A stretch of DNA of 64,000 nt from Nemophila menziesii (taxonomy: Eukaryota; Streptophyta; Magnoliopsida; Boraginales; Hydrophyllaceae): NCBI GenBank assembly GCA_029959085.1, contig JARWIR010000062.1, forward strand, positions 310,001 through 374,000. Reading direction: 5' to 3'. The translations under genes and the position numbers were made by a program. The notes under the pieces are model-generated. The model was given only the letters and a program-made list of their open reading frames with translations, was not told the DNA's origin and did not search any database. Below, piece after piece: positions 1-10,880 of the stretch; within the stretch, counting starts at the first letter, position 1, and each line of letters begins with the position of its first letter.

Positions 1-1356
1 TATGTCAGATACAATCATATTTTGCTACCATATTGACGGTAAAATTTGTTTTTACATTCATTTTACAGGAAGGAGAAAGGGTATATGCACATTGTTTCAA
101 AATATCAAATAGAAAGTATCCCACTGTATTCCGGTAATAGTTTAGCATAGTATGTGAAAAGCTTAAATCAATTGACTTTTTTGGTTTCTACAATTAAAAT
201 TTGCTTTGCAGAAGTTTCTTATTTCGAAAAACGATAATAGCGAGATGTCTTAATGCCTCGTTATTTAATTGCCATAAAGTAAGTTGTTTTTGACTTCTTA
301 TAGTAAAGATAAATATACACGGATTGATCATACTATTGATTTAAAATTTAGGTGATTCTCTTGAATGAAGATATAATCAAGGAGAGGACTAATGAAAGAA
401 GCATGTTACACTTTTATCTCGTATTAGTATATTATTGCAAATTTAATAAAAAAAGTGTTGTTTTCCGGATTACTCACCTGTATATAACTTGCTAAAACTT
501 CGGAGAAATCTATAACAGGTCATTAGTGATCTTAAAGGTATGACAAATAAATGGAAACCAGATTTAATTTTTGTTGACATGTAATATGTCTTTGAATATT
601 TTGTAGGTAATTATATTGTAACTATTAGTCTCATGAGTATGATATATTTCCTAGACAATTCTAGACTTGAAGCTTATGCGCATCCCTCTTTTGATTCTAG
701 ATTCAGGTATTATTACATAACTGGGAATAAAATTATGTTTAAATCTATTTAAATTGTGTTTTTTGGAATCTGTATATATATTGATTTCACTCTAGGGCTA
801 TCTCGGATATCATCAGAATGTCACATAAGGTGTGTGTATTTGTTTCTATATATCATGGAAATTTGTATATAATTATAAAGTAAAAAAATTTATGAACTTT
901 ATATTTATTTTAAATAGATGATTTGCATAAAGATTCATGTTAAAGATCATTTAATTATTAGTGTCTATTTTTTTTTTTAATAATTTTTTTAGCGTTTAGT
1001 TTAGTTTAGTTATATCATTATAATTTTTTGTGAAGGTTATTTATGTAGTTATATTTAATTGGTCAAAGAATATATGAAATAATGTTATATTTGTAAGCTG
1101 TAGATGAATTACTAACATAACAAGTCAAGATCATCTATTTTAGCTGTTAAATCATGATGTTTATTGCAATACTGAGTTTAAAGGTTGTGTTTTTAACAAA
1201 TTATAGGGCATGTCAGGTGTTCAAGCATCATGTATAAACAAACAAATTTTAATGAGACATTAATGCTGATTTAAGATTGAATAAGACGATATGCCTCATG
1301 CACATGCCATATCCGGTCACGTTTCAGGTAAAAGTATTTTATGTATTGACTTAATA

Positions 1357-1653
1357 AAATATTATTTTACTAAATCAAGACTCAAAATAGGAAAGTGCAC
1401 TATTTCTCAAGAAAATCAACTATTATGACTTCTAAATCACTAAAAATGATGTCTCATCCTAACATAAATCTATCACAAATGAGGAGATATCATTAATCCA
1501 TTGCTGAAACTCTCTAGAAATCTATGATACAGAGTGTTTTTTTTTCTTTTTGCTCTAATCGCTTTTTATGCTACATAGTACATATGGAAGGAAGTCAATA
1601 GACAAAGTAACCTGTGATTTTGTATAAAATTTATGCATATCACAAAGAAAATA
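1357..1653. repeat. A-only 297-bp segment, A1
   Basis: B and C read ACTTAATATGATCATT where A has this extra segment between two AATA tetramers (1353-1356 and 1650-1653). That fits either a microhomology-mediated deletion in the B/C ancestor or an insertion with a 4-bp target duplication. I see no terminal inverted repeats, coding capacity or poly(A) end, so deletion in B/C seems at least as likely. Confidence 0.85.
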
Positions 1654-2531
1654 TGATCATTTTTTAATTTTAATAATTAACTCAAAAAATCAATAGAAGT
1701 ACCTACAATAAAATTAACTTATTAATATATGAAGTTGCATTTTTTTGCAGGTTAGAAGGTCATATAGTGAAATTACATACAAGTACATGACCATTTGATT
1801 TCTTGATCTTTCTTTTAACTAAATCCATTTTTCACAAGCATGACATGATGGAAGATCCGTGTAATGGATACTCAACAAAATGATAATTTGTCATGTAATT
1901 TCAATTAACCATTTATATTTTACATATAATTATGGTAATATTACATGCCTATATACTCTAGGATATATTTTCCACATAACACTTGTTTTATGTCATATTT
2001 ATTATTCATTAATTTTTAAATTAAGAGCTTTTTAGTATTGTGCAAGAGTTTACTATGAAGTTCTTGATTCCTTCAGTTGTAAACTTGGTTCTCTACTCGC
2101 ACAACAGGCTTTCTATGGGATTTATTTGTGTTATCAATGTTATATGTGTGTTTGAGGGAAAAGATGTATTAAAGTAAGAAATTGACCATTCATTCAAGTG
2201 TTCTAATGCATTATGAAAGTTTTCATTTGTTGTAGGTAATGTTGATTATTTGACCCACGTGAACATTTCTGGCCTATAAACGAGAGTATGTGCCATGAAT
2301 GTAGAGTAGTAAGTTATTTCTTATATTTATTTCATTGGTATATATATTTTGTTGTTTATAAGATAGAAAATATTTTGGGGCTTGCCTCCCCGTACAAAAA
2401 TTATATGATGTGCATAGCATATAAGTTGGTGTTTTTACCAATATAATGGCAGGTCGAATTTACATCGAGAGTGATGGCTAGAAAGATGATGTTGTAGCGA
2501 ACCTGAAACAGAAGTCAGTTTTAAACCGAAA

Positions 2532-2975
2532 TTAATCATAGAAAGGTGTTGAATTGGTTGACCTATTTTTGAAATGGTTATGAGGGGAATGCATTAGTTG
2601 GTTTCGGCTATCATATATTATAAGGTCCAAACTTGCAACTATTTTACTAAACAATATGGAATTGATGTTAATATATTGGGTAAATATATTAGTGAGAATG
2701 ATTAGGTATTTGGTTATGTATATATATATACTTTCCCCATTATGAAGCAACCATCGGGATCCGCATCTAACCACGTAAATACCCTCCACGATGGTTTGAT
2801 ACACTTGAAAATCATTTGGTTTAGGTACATACTGAAGTAGAAACTTTTCATCGTGTAACACTTTCCACGGTAGTTTCCCGAATAATGCTCAGTTCGTATA
2901 CCATGCCTTATGAAACCCTAGAGCCCCTAAACTATTTGGTACACATATTTTATCCCACGAAACCCAACTGGTTGG
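2532..2975 (-). mobile_element. LINE (non-LTR retrotransposon) reverse-transcriptase fragment, copy A1
   Basis: Degenerate piece of a plant LINE ORF2 protein, from the region after the reverse-transcriptase core. Read on the minus strand from about 2970 it gives VSWDKICVP, then LGALGF, a stop (TGA, 2889-2891), ALFGKLRWKVLHDEKF, and GIYVVRCGSRWLLHNGESI at about 2790-2731. These match the usual family pattern W-D-x-x-C-x-P-K, GGLGF, N-x-ALL-x-K-x-x-W and G-x-RW-x-x-GNG-x-S-I. A TA microsatellite (2719-2730) then breaks the frame. A weaker stretch down to 2532 reads VASLDLIIYDSRNQ. The endonuclease and catalytic YADD core are absent, so the piece cannot move by itself. The assignment to LINE rests on motif memory, not on a search. 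Confidence 0.8.
2719..2730. repeat. TA microsatellite in LINE, A1 (6 units)
   Basis: The tract sits at the same place in all nine monomers. Unit counts are 6 in A1, A2, A3 and C3, 9 in B1 (9717-9734) and B3 (51446-51463), 11 in B2 (30575-30596), and 7 in C1 (16458-16471) and C2 (37328-37341). Length is therefore mostly monomer-specific, with C3 the exception. Confidence 0.9.
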
Positions 2976-3584
2976 AAAATAGACGCTACAAAAAAAAATT
3001 GGAAGCAAAATGTATATAAGATTTTTTTTGATTGGATCATATATTTTATTTTAAAATTTGGAAAAGAAGCTAAAAATGAAGGGTGTGCTCCCCAACTTGG
3101 AGAGTATTGTAAGAAATATTATAATTATTGTAATGATGTATTTTCAGCTCGCCTCTTCAGAATAGTTTCCTTCCAATTGGATATATTGTATGGATTTATA
3201 GGGAATAAAGTAGTTTTAACTTTCTTTTTTACCTTATTATTAGATTTTAGTTAGAGTGATGTTTGGTTTGGTTTACCCAAAAAAGGTTGTACATTTATGA
3301 TTCTCATATCATTTTGATATATTTATTTCCTAAAAAACCACTATATGTAAGCTCACCTAACAAAGAGGAAAAACAAAATCATAAACTAAGACCACCAAGA
3401 AAGTAAATTCAAGGGAAATATTGACAAAATAAAATATATATAATGAATGTTTGGATATAGGAGTGATTCGCTAGTAAAGAAATAGAAGAGGGAGTATAAT
3501 AAATGAAAGGAAAGGAGAATATTTAATCTTATTTGGATTAATATAAATAGATAAAAAAATTCTTTAAAAGATTATATAATTGGG

Positions 3585-3900
3585 TTAACAACCCAAAAAG
3601 TCTACAACCAATCAATTGTTGTCCAAAAGGCTCAATCAAATAAAAAGCCCATAATACACTTACTTGTCACATTAGTATAGAGGAAGTTATATAACAAACC
3701 CTATATTTTATTCCACCTAACATAATAAAAAAACCCAGATTCCTTGCAAAATCCAAAATATTTTCACTTCAATTTCATACAATTATAGATAACCCCTTAA
3801 AACACTCATTAATCCAAAAACAACAATCAACAATATTTAACATCTTTTAGTCAAAGACTATAAAAGAATGAACCTCGAAGAGGATCCAAGGAACTGAGCA
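3585..3900 (+). promoter_or_regulatory. Promoter-like block with site II and telo-box motifs, A1
   Basis: Compositionally distinct, C-containing and poor in G on the plus strand, unlike the T-rich DNA around it. It has AGCCCA at 3646-3651 (TGGGCT on the other strand, a site II element) and AAACCCTA at 3696-3703 (telo-box). This pairing is known from promoters of plant ribosomal-protein and cell-cycle genes. The second site II of B and C is lost here (GGCTCA). The block ends with TATAAAAG, ATGAACCTCGAAGAGG with a stop after nine codons, and a splice-like border (ACACGG/GTATAT) near 3906, like a first exon. TATAAAAG lies one base from that ATG and so cannot serve it as a TATA box. Promoter activity is inferred. 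Confidence 0.5.
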
Positions 3901-4673
3901 TAACACGGGTATATTTTCTTATTTTATCTAGTTTTAATGGTAAAAATCTTTATAATAGATGAATTAGCCATTATAGGTTAATGGGTTTGTTAAATATTCA
4001 TGATTTACTAACAATAATTGTGGATAATGTGTATGATTAAAATGATGATTTTATACAAAATAAAGTGGATGTAGTTACCCACAGGTAATAGGAAAATAGG
4101 TGTACACTATAATGTAATAATTTGGGGGTCCTTAGCCACTGTATTCAAATTCAATTTTTTATTTGTTTTCTTCTATTTATGTTATTAAAATATTGGTTTT
4201 AGATCAGTGATGAATCATTGGGTTTTGAGTTAGGGTAACAATCATGTTTTGTTAAAGACCAACTATGTAGTGGGTAGATTAACTATTGCAAGTATATATT
4301 TTTGTACTTGTAATAAAACATTTTCTCTAAAATTTAAAGAAAAATAAAATAAATCATAGATTGAAAGAATGACATTTAATTAAATTTATTTTAGGATATT
4401 TATTTAATTATATTACTAAATAATAATTAATTTTGATTATGAAATTAATATTTTATTTAAGTATAATCTTTAACATATGTTTGTATGGATTTTGTACTCA
4501 GGTTTTATAAAGTTAAGATTTTGATCGTGTTAATTAAGGATAAGATCTGTTATCATAAATAAAAGAATAAGATTTCAGCTAATCCCTAAGATTTTCTTTT
4601 TTATGGTGGTAAGATTTACTTAATTTATATGAAATTTTTGATTGTTGTTGTGATTGAAATTAATATACAGTAG

Positions 4674-5215
4674 TAACTGAAATTTTGTTTAATGTTGCCT
4701 TCGTCCATTTCCACTGTGATTGGACATGGAAGTAGTATATATAACTTTGAAAAATCAAATACTCGTAAGCATTTTTTGTAAATTTAAAAGACTAAATTGT
4801 TGGTCCTTATCGTCCTAACACAATAAACAATATGGTTCTCATATGAGATACATGGTCTCTCAAAACAAACATGTCAGTTATCTGTATTTTGAAAACAAAA
4901 ATGAAAGAAAAAAACCCCTCTAGAATAATTAAGTACACAAATGCTAACTGAAATTTTGTTTAATGTTGCCTTCGTCCATTTCCATTGTGATTGAACATGG
5001 AAGAAGTATATATAAATTTGAAAAAACAAATACTCTTAAGCATTTTTTGTAAAATTTAAAAGACTAAATTGTTGTTCCTCATCGTCCTAACACAATAAAC
5101 AATCCGGTTCTCATATGAGATACATGGTCTCTCAAAACAAAGATGTCGGTTATCTGCATTTAGAAAACTAAAATGAAAGATAAAAAACCCTTTAGAATAA
5201 TTAAGTACACATATA
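4674..5215. repeat. 271-bp tandem duplication inside A1
   Basis: Two direct copies, 4674-4944 and 4945-5215, each starting TAACTGAAATTTTG and ending near TTAAGTACACA. B and C have one copy. The two halves differ at many scattered sites, far more than A1 differs from A2, so this duplication is older than the spread of the 20.9-kb unit. Confidence 0.9.
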
Positions 5216-5519
5216 CAAAATTTTACACATATATGATGTTCACTAATATTATTTAGACTACTATTGTAGTATTTCAGTTTCCCATTTATTTAGATTTTAC
5301 ACACATGGGGTTGGCCAAATCATGTGATGTTAATTTCTTATAAAATAACATGAAATCTACCTAGAATATTTCACCAAGAACTCTTTATGTTTTCAAAGAC
5401 CAGTTTCCATAGGGTAACTTAATTTGTGAGATAACATCTCTAAATATAAACAGCAAAAATTTAATATTAGTTGACTTCTCAGTATTAGGTAGATAGAATT
5501 GTTGTTATGTTAGAAATAT

Positions 5520-5830
5520 TCAGTAATTTTATGAATTGCAATATTAATCCCTATATTGTGCAGGGTTCATTAAAACAAATCACGAGCAATCCAAATAAAA
5601 AATGAACTTATTGCTACAGTGTCTAGGACAGAAGGGCCTGATGTAGGCTTTACATTGGGTGAACTTTCCAACATGAAGGAAATTGATTATCCGGTTATAA
5701 TGGAGGAATCTATTTACATAATTTCAATCGCAGGCTCTTAAAATGGCTTGATCTACCTATACTAATTAGGTTCACATAAAAGAAGATACAATCGTTTTGT
5801 GAAATCCTTCAACTCGAAAGCACATTCAAT
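5520..5830 (+). pseudogene. F-box protein pseudogene, A1 (more decayed)
   Basis: The same locus as in C, with further damage. FIKTNHEQSK starts at 5566. VGFTLGELSNMKEIDYPVIM and EESIYIISIAG are readable. The Cys of the CNGL signature is replaced by TAA (5739-5741), leaving NGLIYLY before another TAA (5763-5765). NPSTRK remains near 5803-5820 but in another frame. Compared with C, about 8 bases (CACCTATA-like) are missing near 5638. Confidence 0.6.
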
Positions 5831-6891
5831 TATATACCTTTATTTGGAAATATGTCAATTACACCCCTATGTTACCCCCTATGTTACAATAATATTCTTT
5901 AGTTACACATATGATTTATGAACCCATTATTTTCTTATATAATAATATGCCTTGAAGTTATATGTAATATGAAATCTTAATTTTTCTATATGATATCTCA
6001 AATACTTAGATTAAATTAGTATTACTCAATTGTTTACCAATGGGGTCTTGCTACCACTTAGGTGTATACGTCTTATGCTAAATTTAATGAGGACACACAT
6101 CCTAATATTTAAAAGATTGATATGCTCTGGCATACATCTATAGTCTTCCTTCATTTTACTCGAAAAGAGATTCTCCTTCTTTAAAGATGACTGAAATAAT
6201 ATAAAATTCATTAGATTCCGAGTTTAATATGGTGGAACTAATATATGCAAATTTGGTAAGTCGAGACACATTTCACTCGGGATGTATTGATCTTGATAGG
6301 TTTTTTCTGTTTCAAATCGTAATTTTATATATGCGAAAAATTATATGTTTTTTTGTCAAATTTGTGTTTAATGTGCATTTACAATCTTATCTTTCCCCTT
6401 TTTCTAGATTTTGATGTTTTAAATTGTAAATCTGATGAGGAGGTGGAATTATTTATTGGTTGAATTAAAGTTTAATTTATGTATTATATTTCTTATTTAA
6501 ATTATTATAAGGATTTTAGAATATTGTTAATAACTGAAAGTTCTTTAACAAATGCAAATGCATTGATGAGGAAATTGCTAATAGGGAAATTCCAACCAAG
6601 GTTCATGAATTGCCTTTTAAACCAAACTTACTCATTTAATTAAATCTTCAAGAAATTACTTTCATTGTAAATCATGTGATTTCTTCAATGTGCTTTTTAG
6701 TGTTGTAAATTGGTGTTAGAGTTAATTGACTCGTCTCAACTAGCTTCAGATATTTATCTCTCATGTACTTTGTTAAGGTGGCGTGAGTTCATTGTTAGTT
6801 TAGTTTAAATTTAATTTTTCCTCCCTTATGACTATTGAACGCGAAATTTCCTCAATATCTTCACTAACCATATGTCTTCTTTTGCTAGATT

Positions 6892-7577
6892 GATTATCCC
6901 AACAATTGGTTCTCAAATCAAGATACTATCGAACTTTGTAACCTTCAAAATCAGGTTTAGTGGTCTTTTTGTAAGTGAATTAACTCGGTTTTAATTTTAT
7001 AGAACATTTTATTGTATATATACAAATACATACACATAGGTATGGTGCTTATTTAGTAGAAAGAAAATAGAATTCAACACCGAAACAAATGTCCTTCTTT
7101 CCATAGTTTCAACAATTGTGTCGAGGTGAGAATATTATTATTCTGTATTTTTTACAATGATTTTTCCCCAAATAAGATAACATAATATTTAAATCATGTA
7201 CTTAACTTCCTATTTTATATGAGACTGAAAATGGGAGACATGCTTGCTACTCTTGAAATCACGGAAATGATATATTATAAATAACTATGTCATATATATG
7301 TTAAATACAATCATATTTCGCTACCATATTGAGGGTAAAATTTGTTTTTACATTCATTTTACATGAAGGAGAAGGGTTATATGCACATTTTTTTCAAAAT
7401 GTCAAATAGAAAGTATCCCACCTTATTCGCGTAACAGTTAAGCATAGTAGTTGAAAAGCTTGAGTCAATTGCCTTTTTTTGGTTTCTACAATTAAAATTT
7501 GCTTGGCAGAAGATTTTTATTTCGGAAATCGATGATAGCGAGACGTCTTCATGCCTCGTTATCTCAGTTACCATAAA
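6892..7577 (+). other. Splice-bordered open segments spanning the A1/B1 border
   Basis: Three short open stretches follow each other with splice-like borders. The first, about 6891-6955, follows TTTTGCTAG and reads IDYPNNWFSNQDTIELCNLQ before GTTTAG. The second, 7040-7125, follows CATAG and reads VWCLFSRKKIEFNTETNV and on before GTGAG. The third, 7510-7577, follows GGCAG and reads KIFISEIDDSETSSCLVISV before GTAAG. I do not recognise the protein. They could be leftover exons of the F-box gene or of a second gene. Counterparts in other monomers are more damaged: the C tail has a stop in the first segment and the A head has stops in the third. Chance is possible because each is short. Confidence 0.3.
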
Positions 7578-9529
7578 GTAAGTTATTTTTTACTTCTTAT
7601 AGTAAAAATTAACGGATTGATCATACTATTGATTTAAAATTTGGGTGATTCTCTTGAATGAAGATATAATCAAGGAGATGACTAATGAAAGAAGCATGTT
7701 ACACTTTTATCTCGTATTAGTATATTTATTTAAATTTAATAAAAAAAGTGTTGTTTTTCAGAACACTTACCTATATATAATTTGCTAAAACCTCATAGAA
7801 ATCTACAACATGCCATTGGTGATCTTAAAGGTAAGACAGATAAATGGGTCCAGTTTTAATTTTTGGTGACATGTAACATGTCTATGAATATTTTGTAGGA
7901 AATTATATTGAATTTATAAGTCTCATGAGTATGATAGATTCCCTGGACCATTCTAGCCTTGAAGCTTATGTTCATCCCCTCTTTTGATTCTGGATTCGGG
8001 TATTATTACATAACTGAGAATAAAATTATGTTTAAATCTATTTAAATTGTGTTTTTTGGAATCTGTGTAGATTTTGATTTCACTCTGAGGCTATCTCGGA
8101 TATCATCGGAATGTCCCATAAGGTGTGTGTATTTGTTTTTATATATCATGGAAATTTGTATTTAATTGTGAAGTAAAAAAATTTAAGAACTTTATATTTA
8201 TTTTAAACAGATGATGTGTATAAAGATTCATGTTAAAGATCAATTAATTAAGAGTGTCTATCACTTTTTTTATTAATTTTTTTAGCATTTAGTTTAGTTT
8301 AGTTTTATCATTATAATTTTTTGTGAAAGATATATATGCAGTTATATTTAAATGGTCAAAGAATATATGAAATAATGTTATATTTGTAAGCTGTAGATGA
8401 ATTACTAACATAACAAGTCAAGATCATCTATTTTAGCGGTTAAATCATGATGTTTATTGCAATACTGAGTTTAAAGGTAGTTTTTTTTAACAAATTGTAG
8501 GGCATGTATGGTGTTCAAGCATCATGTATGAACAAACAAATTTTAATAAAACATTAATGCTGAAATAAGATTGAAAACGACAATATGCATCATGCACATG
8601 CCATATCCGGTCACGTTTCAGGTAAAAGTATTTTATGTATTGACTTAATATGATCATTTTCCAATATTAAAAATTAACTCAAAAAATCAATAAAAGTACC
8701 TACAATAAAATTAACTTATTAATATATGAAGTTGCATTTTTTTCCAGGTTAGAAGGTCATATAGTGAAATTACATACAAGTACATGGCCATTTGTTTTCT
8801 TGATCTTTCTTTTAACTAAATCCTTTTTTCAAAAGCATGACATGATGGAAGATCCGTATAATGGATACTCAACAAAATGATAATTTGTCATGTAATTTCA
8901 ATCAACCATTAATATTTTAAATATAATTATGGTAATATTACATGCCTATATACTCTAGGATATATTTTTCACATAACACTTGTTTTATGTCATATTTATT
9001 ATTCATTAATTTTTAAATTAAGAGCTTTTTAGTATTGTGCATGAGTTTACTATGAAGTTCTTGATTCCTTCAGTTGTAAACTTGGTTCTCTACTCGCACA
9101 ACGAGGCTTTCTATGGGATTCATTTGTGTTATCAATGTTATATGTGTGTTTGAGGGAAAAGATGTATTAAAGTAAGCAATTGACCATTCATTCAAGTGTT
9201 CTAATGCATTACGAAAGTTTTCATTTGTTGTAGGTAATGTTGATTATTTGACCCACGTGAACATTTCTGGCCTATAAACGAGAGTATGTGTCATGAATGT
9301 AGAGTAGTAAGTTATTTCTTATATTTATTTCATTGTTATATATATTTTGTTGTTTATAAGATAGAAAATAATTTGGGGCTTGCCTCCCCGTACAAAAATT
9401 ATATGATGTGCATAGCATATAAGTTGGTGTTTTTACCGATTTAATGGCAGGTCGAATTTACATCGAGAGTGATGGCTAGAAAGATGATGTTGTAGCGAAC
9501 CTGAAAAAGACGTCCGTTTTAAACCGAAA

Positions 9530-9980
9530 TTAGTCATAGAAAGGTGTTGAATTGGTTGACCTGTTTTTGAAATGGTTATAAGGGGAATGCATTAGTTGGT
9601 TTCGGCTATCATATATTATAAGGTCCAAACTTGCAACTATTTTACTAAACAATATGGAATTGATGTTAATATATTGGGTAAATATATTAGTGAGAATGAT
9701 TAGGTATTGGGTTATGTATATATATATATATATACTTTCCCCATTATGAAGCAACCATCGGGATCCGCATCTAACCACGTAAATACCCTCCACGATGGTT
9801 TGATACACTTGAAAATCATTTGGTTTAGGTACATATTGAAGTAGAAACTTTTCATCGTGTAACACTTTCCACCGTAGTTTCCCGAATAATGCTCAGTTCG
9901 TATACCATGCCTTATGAAACCCTAGAGCCCCTAAACTAATTGGTACACATATTTTATCCCACGAAACCCAACTGGTTAGA
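9530..9980 (-). mobile_element. LINE reverse-transcriptase fragment, copy B1
   Basis: Same fragment as in A1. The upstream part is open from 10099 to the in-frame TGA at 9893-9895, and includes VSWDKICVPISLGALGFHKA. Below the stop the frame stays open to 9530 because the TA tract has 9 units. The first half of the upstream reading (9970-10099) shows no LINE motif and is probably unrelated. Confidence 0.8.
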
Positions 9981-10579
9981 AAATAGACAATACAAAAAAA
10001 AATTGGAAGCAAAATGTATATAAGATTTTTTTTGATTTGATCATATATTTTATTTGAAAATTTGGAAAAGAAGCTAAAAATGAAGGGTGTGCTCCCCAAC
10101 TTGGAGAGTATTGTAAAAAATATTATGATTATTGTAATGATGTATTTTCAGCTCGCCTCTTTAGAATAGTTTCCTTCCAATTGGATATATTGTATGGATT
10201 TATAGGGAATAAAGTAGTTTTAACTTTCTTTTTTACCTTATTATTATATTTTAGTTAGAGCGATGTTTGGTTTGGTTTACCAAACAAAGGTTGTACATTT
10301 ATGATTCTCATATCATTTTGATATATTTATTTTACTAAAAAATCACTATATGTAAGCTCGCCTAACAAAAAGGAAAAACAAAATCATAAACTAAGACCAC
10401 CAAGAAATTAAATTCAAGGGAAATATTGACAAAATAAAATATATATAATGAGTGTTTGGATCTAGGAGTGATTCGCTAGTAAAGAAATAGAAGAGGGAGT
10501 ATAATAAATGAAAGGAAAGGAGAATATTTAATCTTATTTGGATTAATATATATAGATTAAAAAAATTCTTTAAAATTGG

Positions 10580-10880
10580 GTTAACAACCCAAAAAGTCTA
10601 CAACCAATTAATTGTTGTCCAAAAGGCCCAATCAAATAAAAAGCCCATAATACACAGAATTTATATAACAAACCCTATATTTTATTCCACTTTACATAAT
10701 AAAAAACCCAAATTCCTTGCAAAATCCAAAACATTTTCACTTTAATTTCATACAATTATAGATAAACCCTTAAAACACTCATTAATCCAAAAAACAACAA
10801 TCAACAATATTTAACATCTTTTAGTCAAAGACTATAAAAGAATGAACCTCGAAGAGGATCCAAGGAACTGAGCATAACAC
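10580..10880 (+). promoter_or_regulatory. Promoter-like block, B1 (two site II motifs plus telo-box)
   Basis: GGCCCA at 10625-10630, AGCCCA at 10642-10647 and AAACCCTA at 10670-10677, all within 53 bases. TATAAAAG lies at 10833-10840 and the nine-codon open frame starts at 10842. GGGTTAACAACCC just upstream is a short inverted repeat. This is the fuller form of the block described for A1. Confidence 0.5.

Larger units (their letters stand above)
1..7296. repeat. Monomer A1 (7296 bp) and its internal map
   Basis: Map of the A type. 1-1900: head, clearly diverged from the B and C heads, with splice-like borders but no recognisable gene. 1357-1653: A-only segment. 1900-2530: nearly the same as B and C, nothing recognisable except splice-like TTGTAG and GGCAG borders near 2233 and 2449. 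2532-2975: LINE fragment (minus strand). 2976-3584: AT-rich spacer, nothing recognised. 3585-3900: promoter-like block. 3900-4673: AT-rich, intron-like. 4674-5215: 271-bp duplication. 5216-5519: nothing recognised. 5520-5830: F-box pseudogene. 5830-6890: AT-rich, no gene recognised; includes a short doubled CCCCTATGTTA at 5864-5886. 6890-7296: splice-bordered open segments. A2 and A3 follow this map at +20858 and +41729. Confidence 0.93.

Noticed and set aside
994..1009. GTTTAGTTTAGTTTAG as interstitial telomere repeat
   Set aside because: The plant telomere unit is TTTAGGG. This is a 5-base TTTAG run of three units in T-rich DNA and recurs only with the monomer.
2440..2570. Plus-strand reading IYIESDG and DDVVANLKKTSVLNRN after a GGCAG border as a gene exon
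   Set aside because: It has several in-frame stops in every monomer, overlaps the end of the LINE fragment on the other strand, and matches no family I know. I could not support it beyond chance.
5864..5886. Doubled CCCCTATGTTA as a functional site
   Set aside because: A two-copy 11-12-base duplication in low-complexity DNA is a common replication slip, and nothing around it suggests a role.
6026..6211. A 61-codon minus-strand open frame repeated identically in A and B monomers
   Set aside because: It shows no recognisable motif and is absent as such from C. It persists only because the copies are recent. Repetition here is not evidence of selection.
7377..7574. A 65-codon minus-strand open frame in B and C monomers
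   Set aside because: It lies antisense to a splice-bordered plus-strand segment (7510-7577), lacks any family motif, and is broken in A.
10833..10840. TATAAAAG as the TATA box of the promoter-like block
   Set aside because: It lies directly before the ATG at 10842, leaving no room for a transcript start between them. It is more likely part of the leader or chance.
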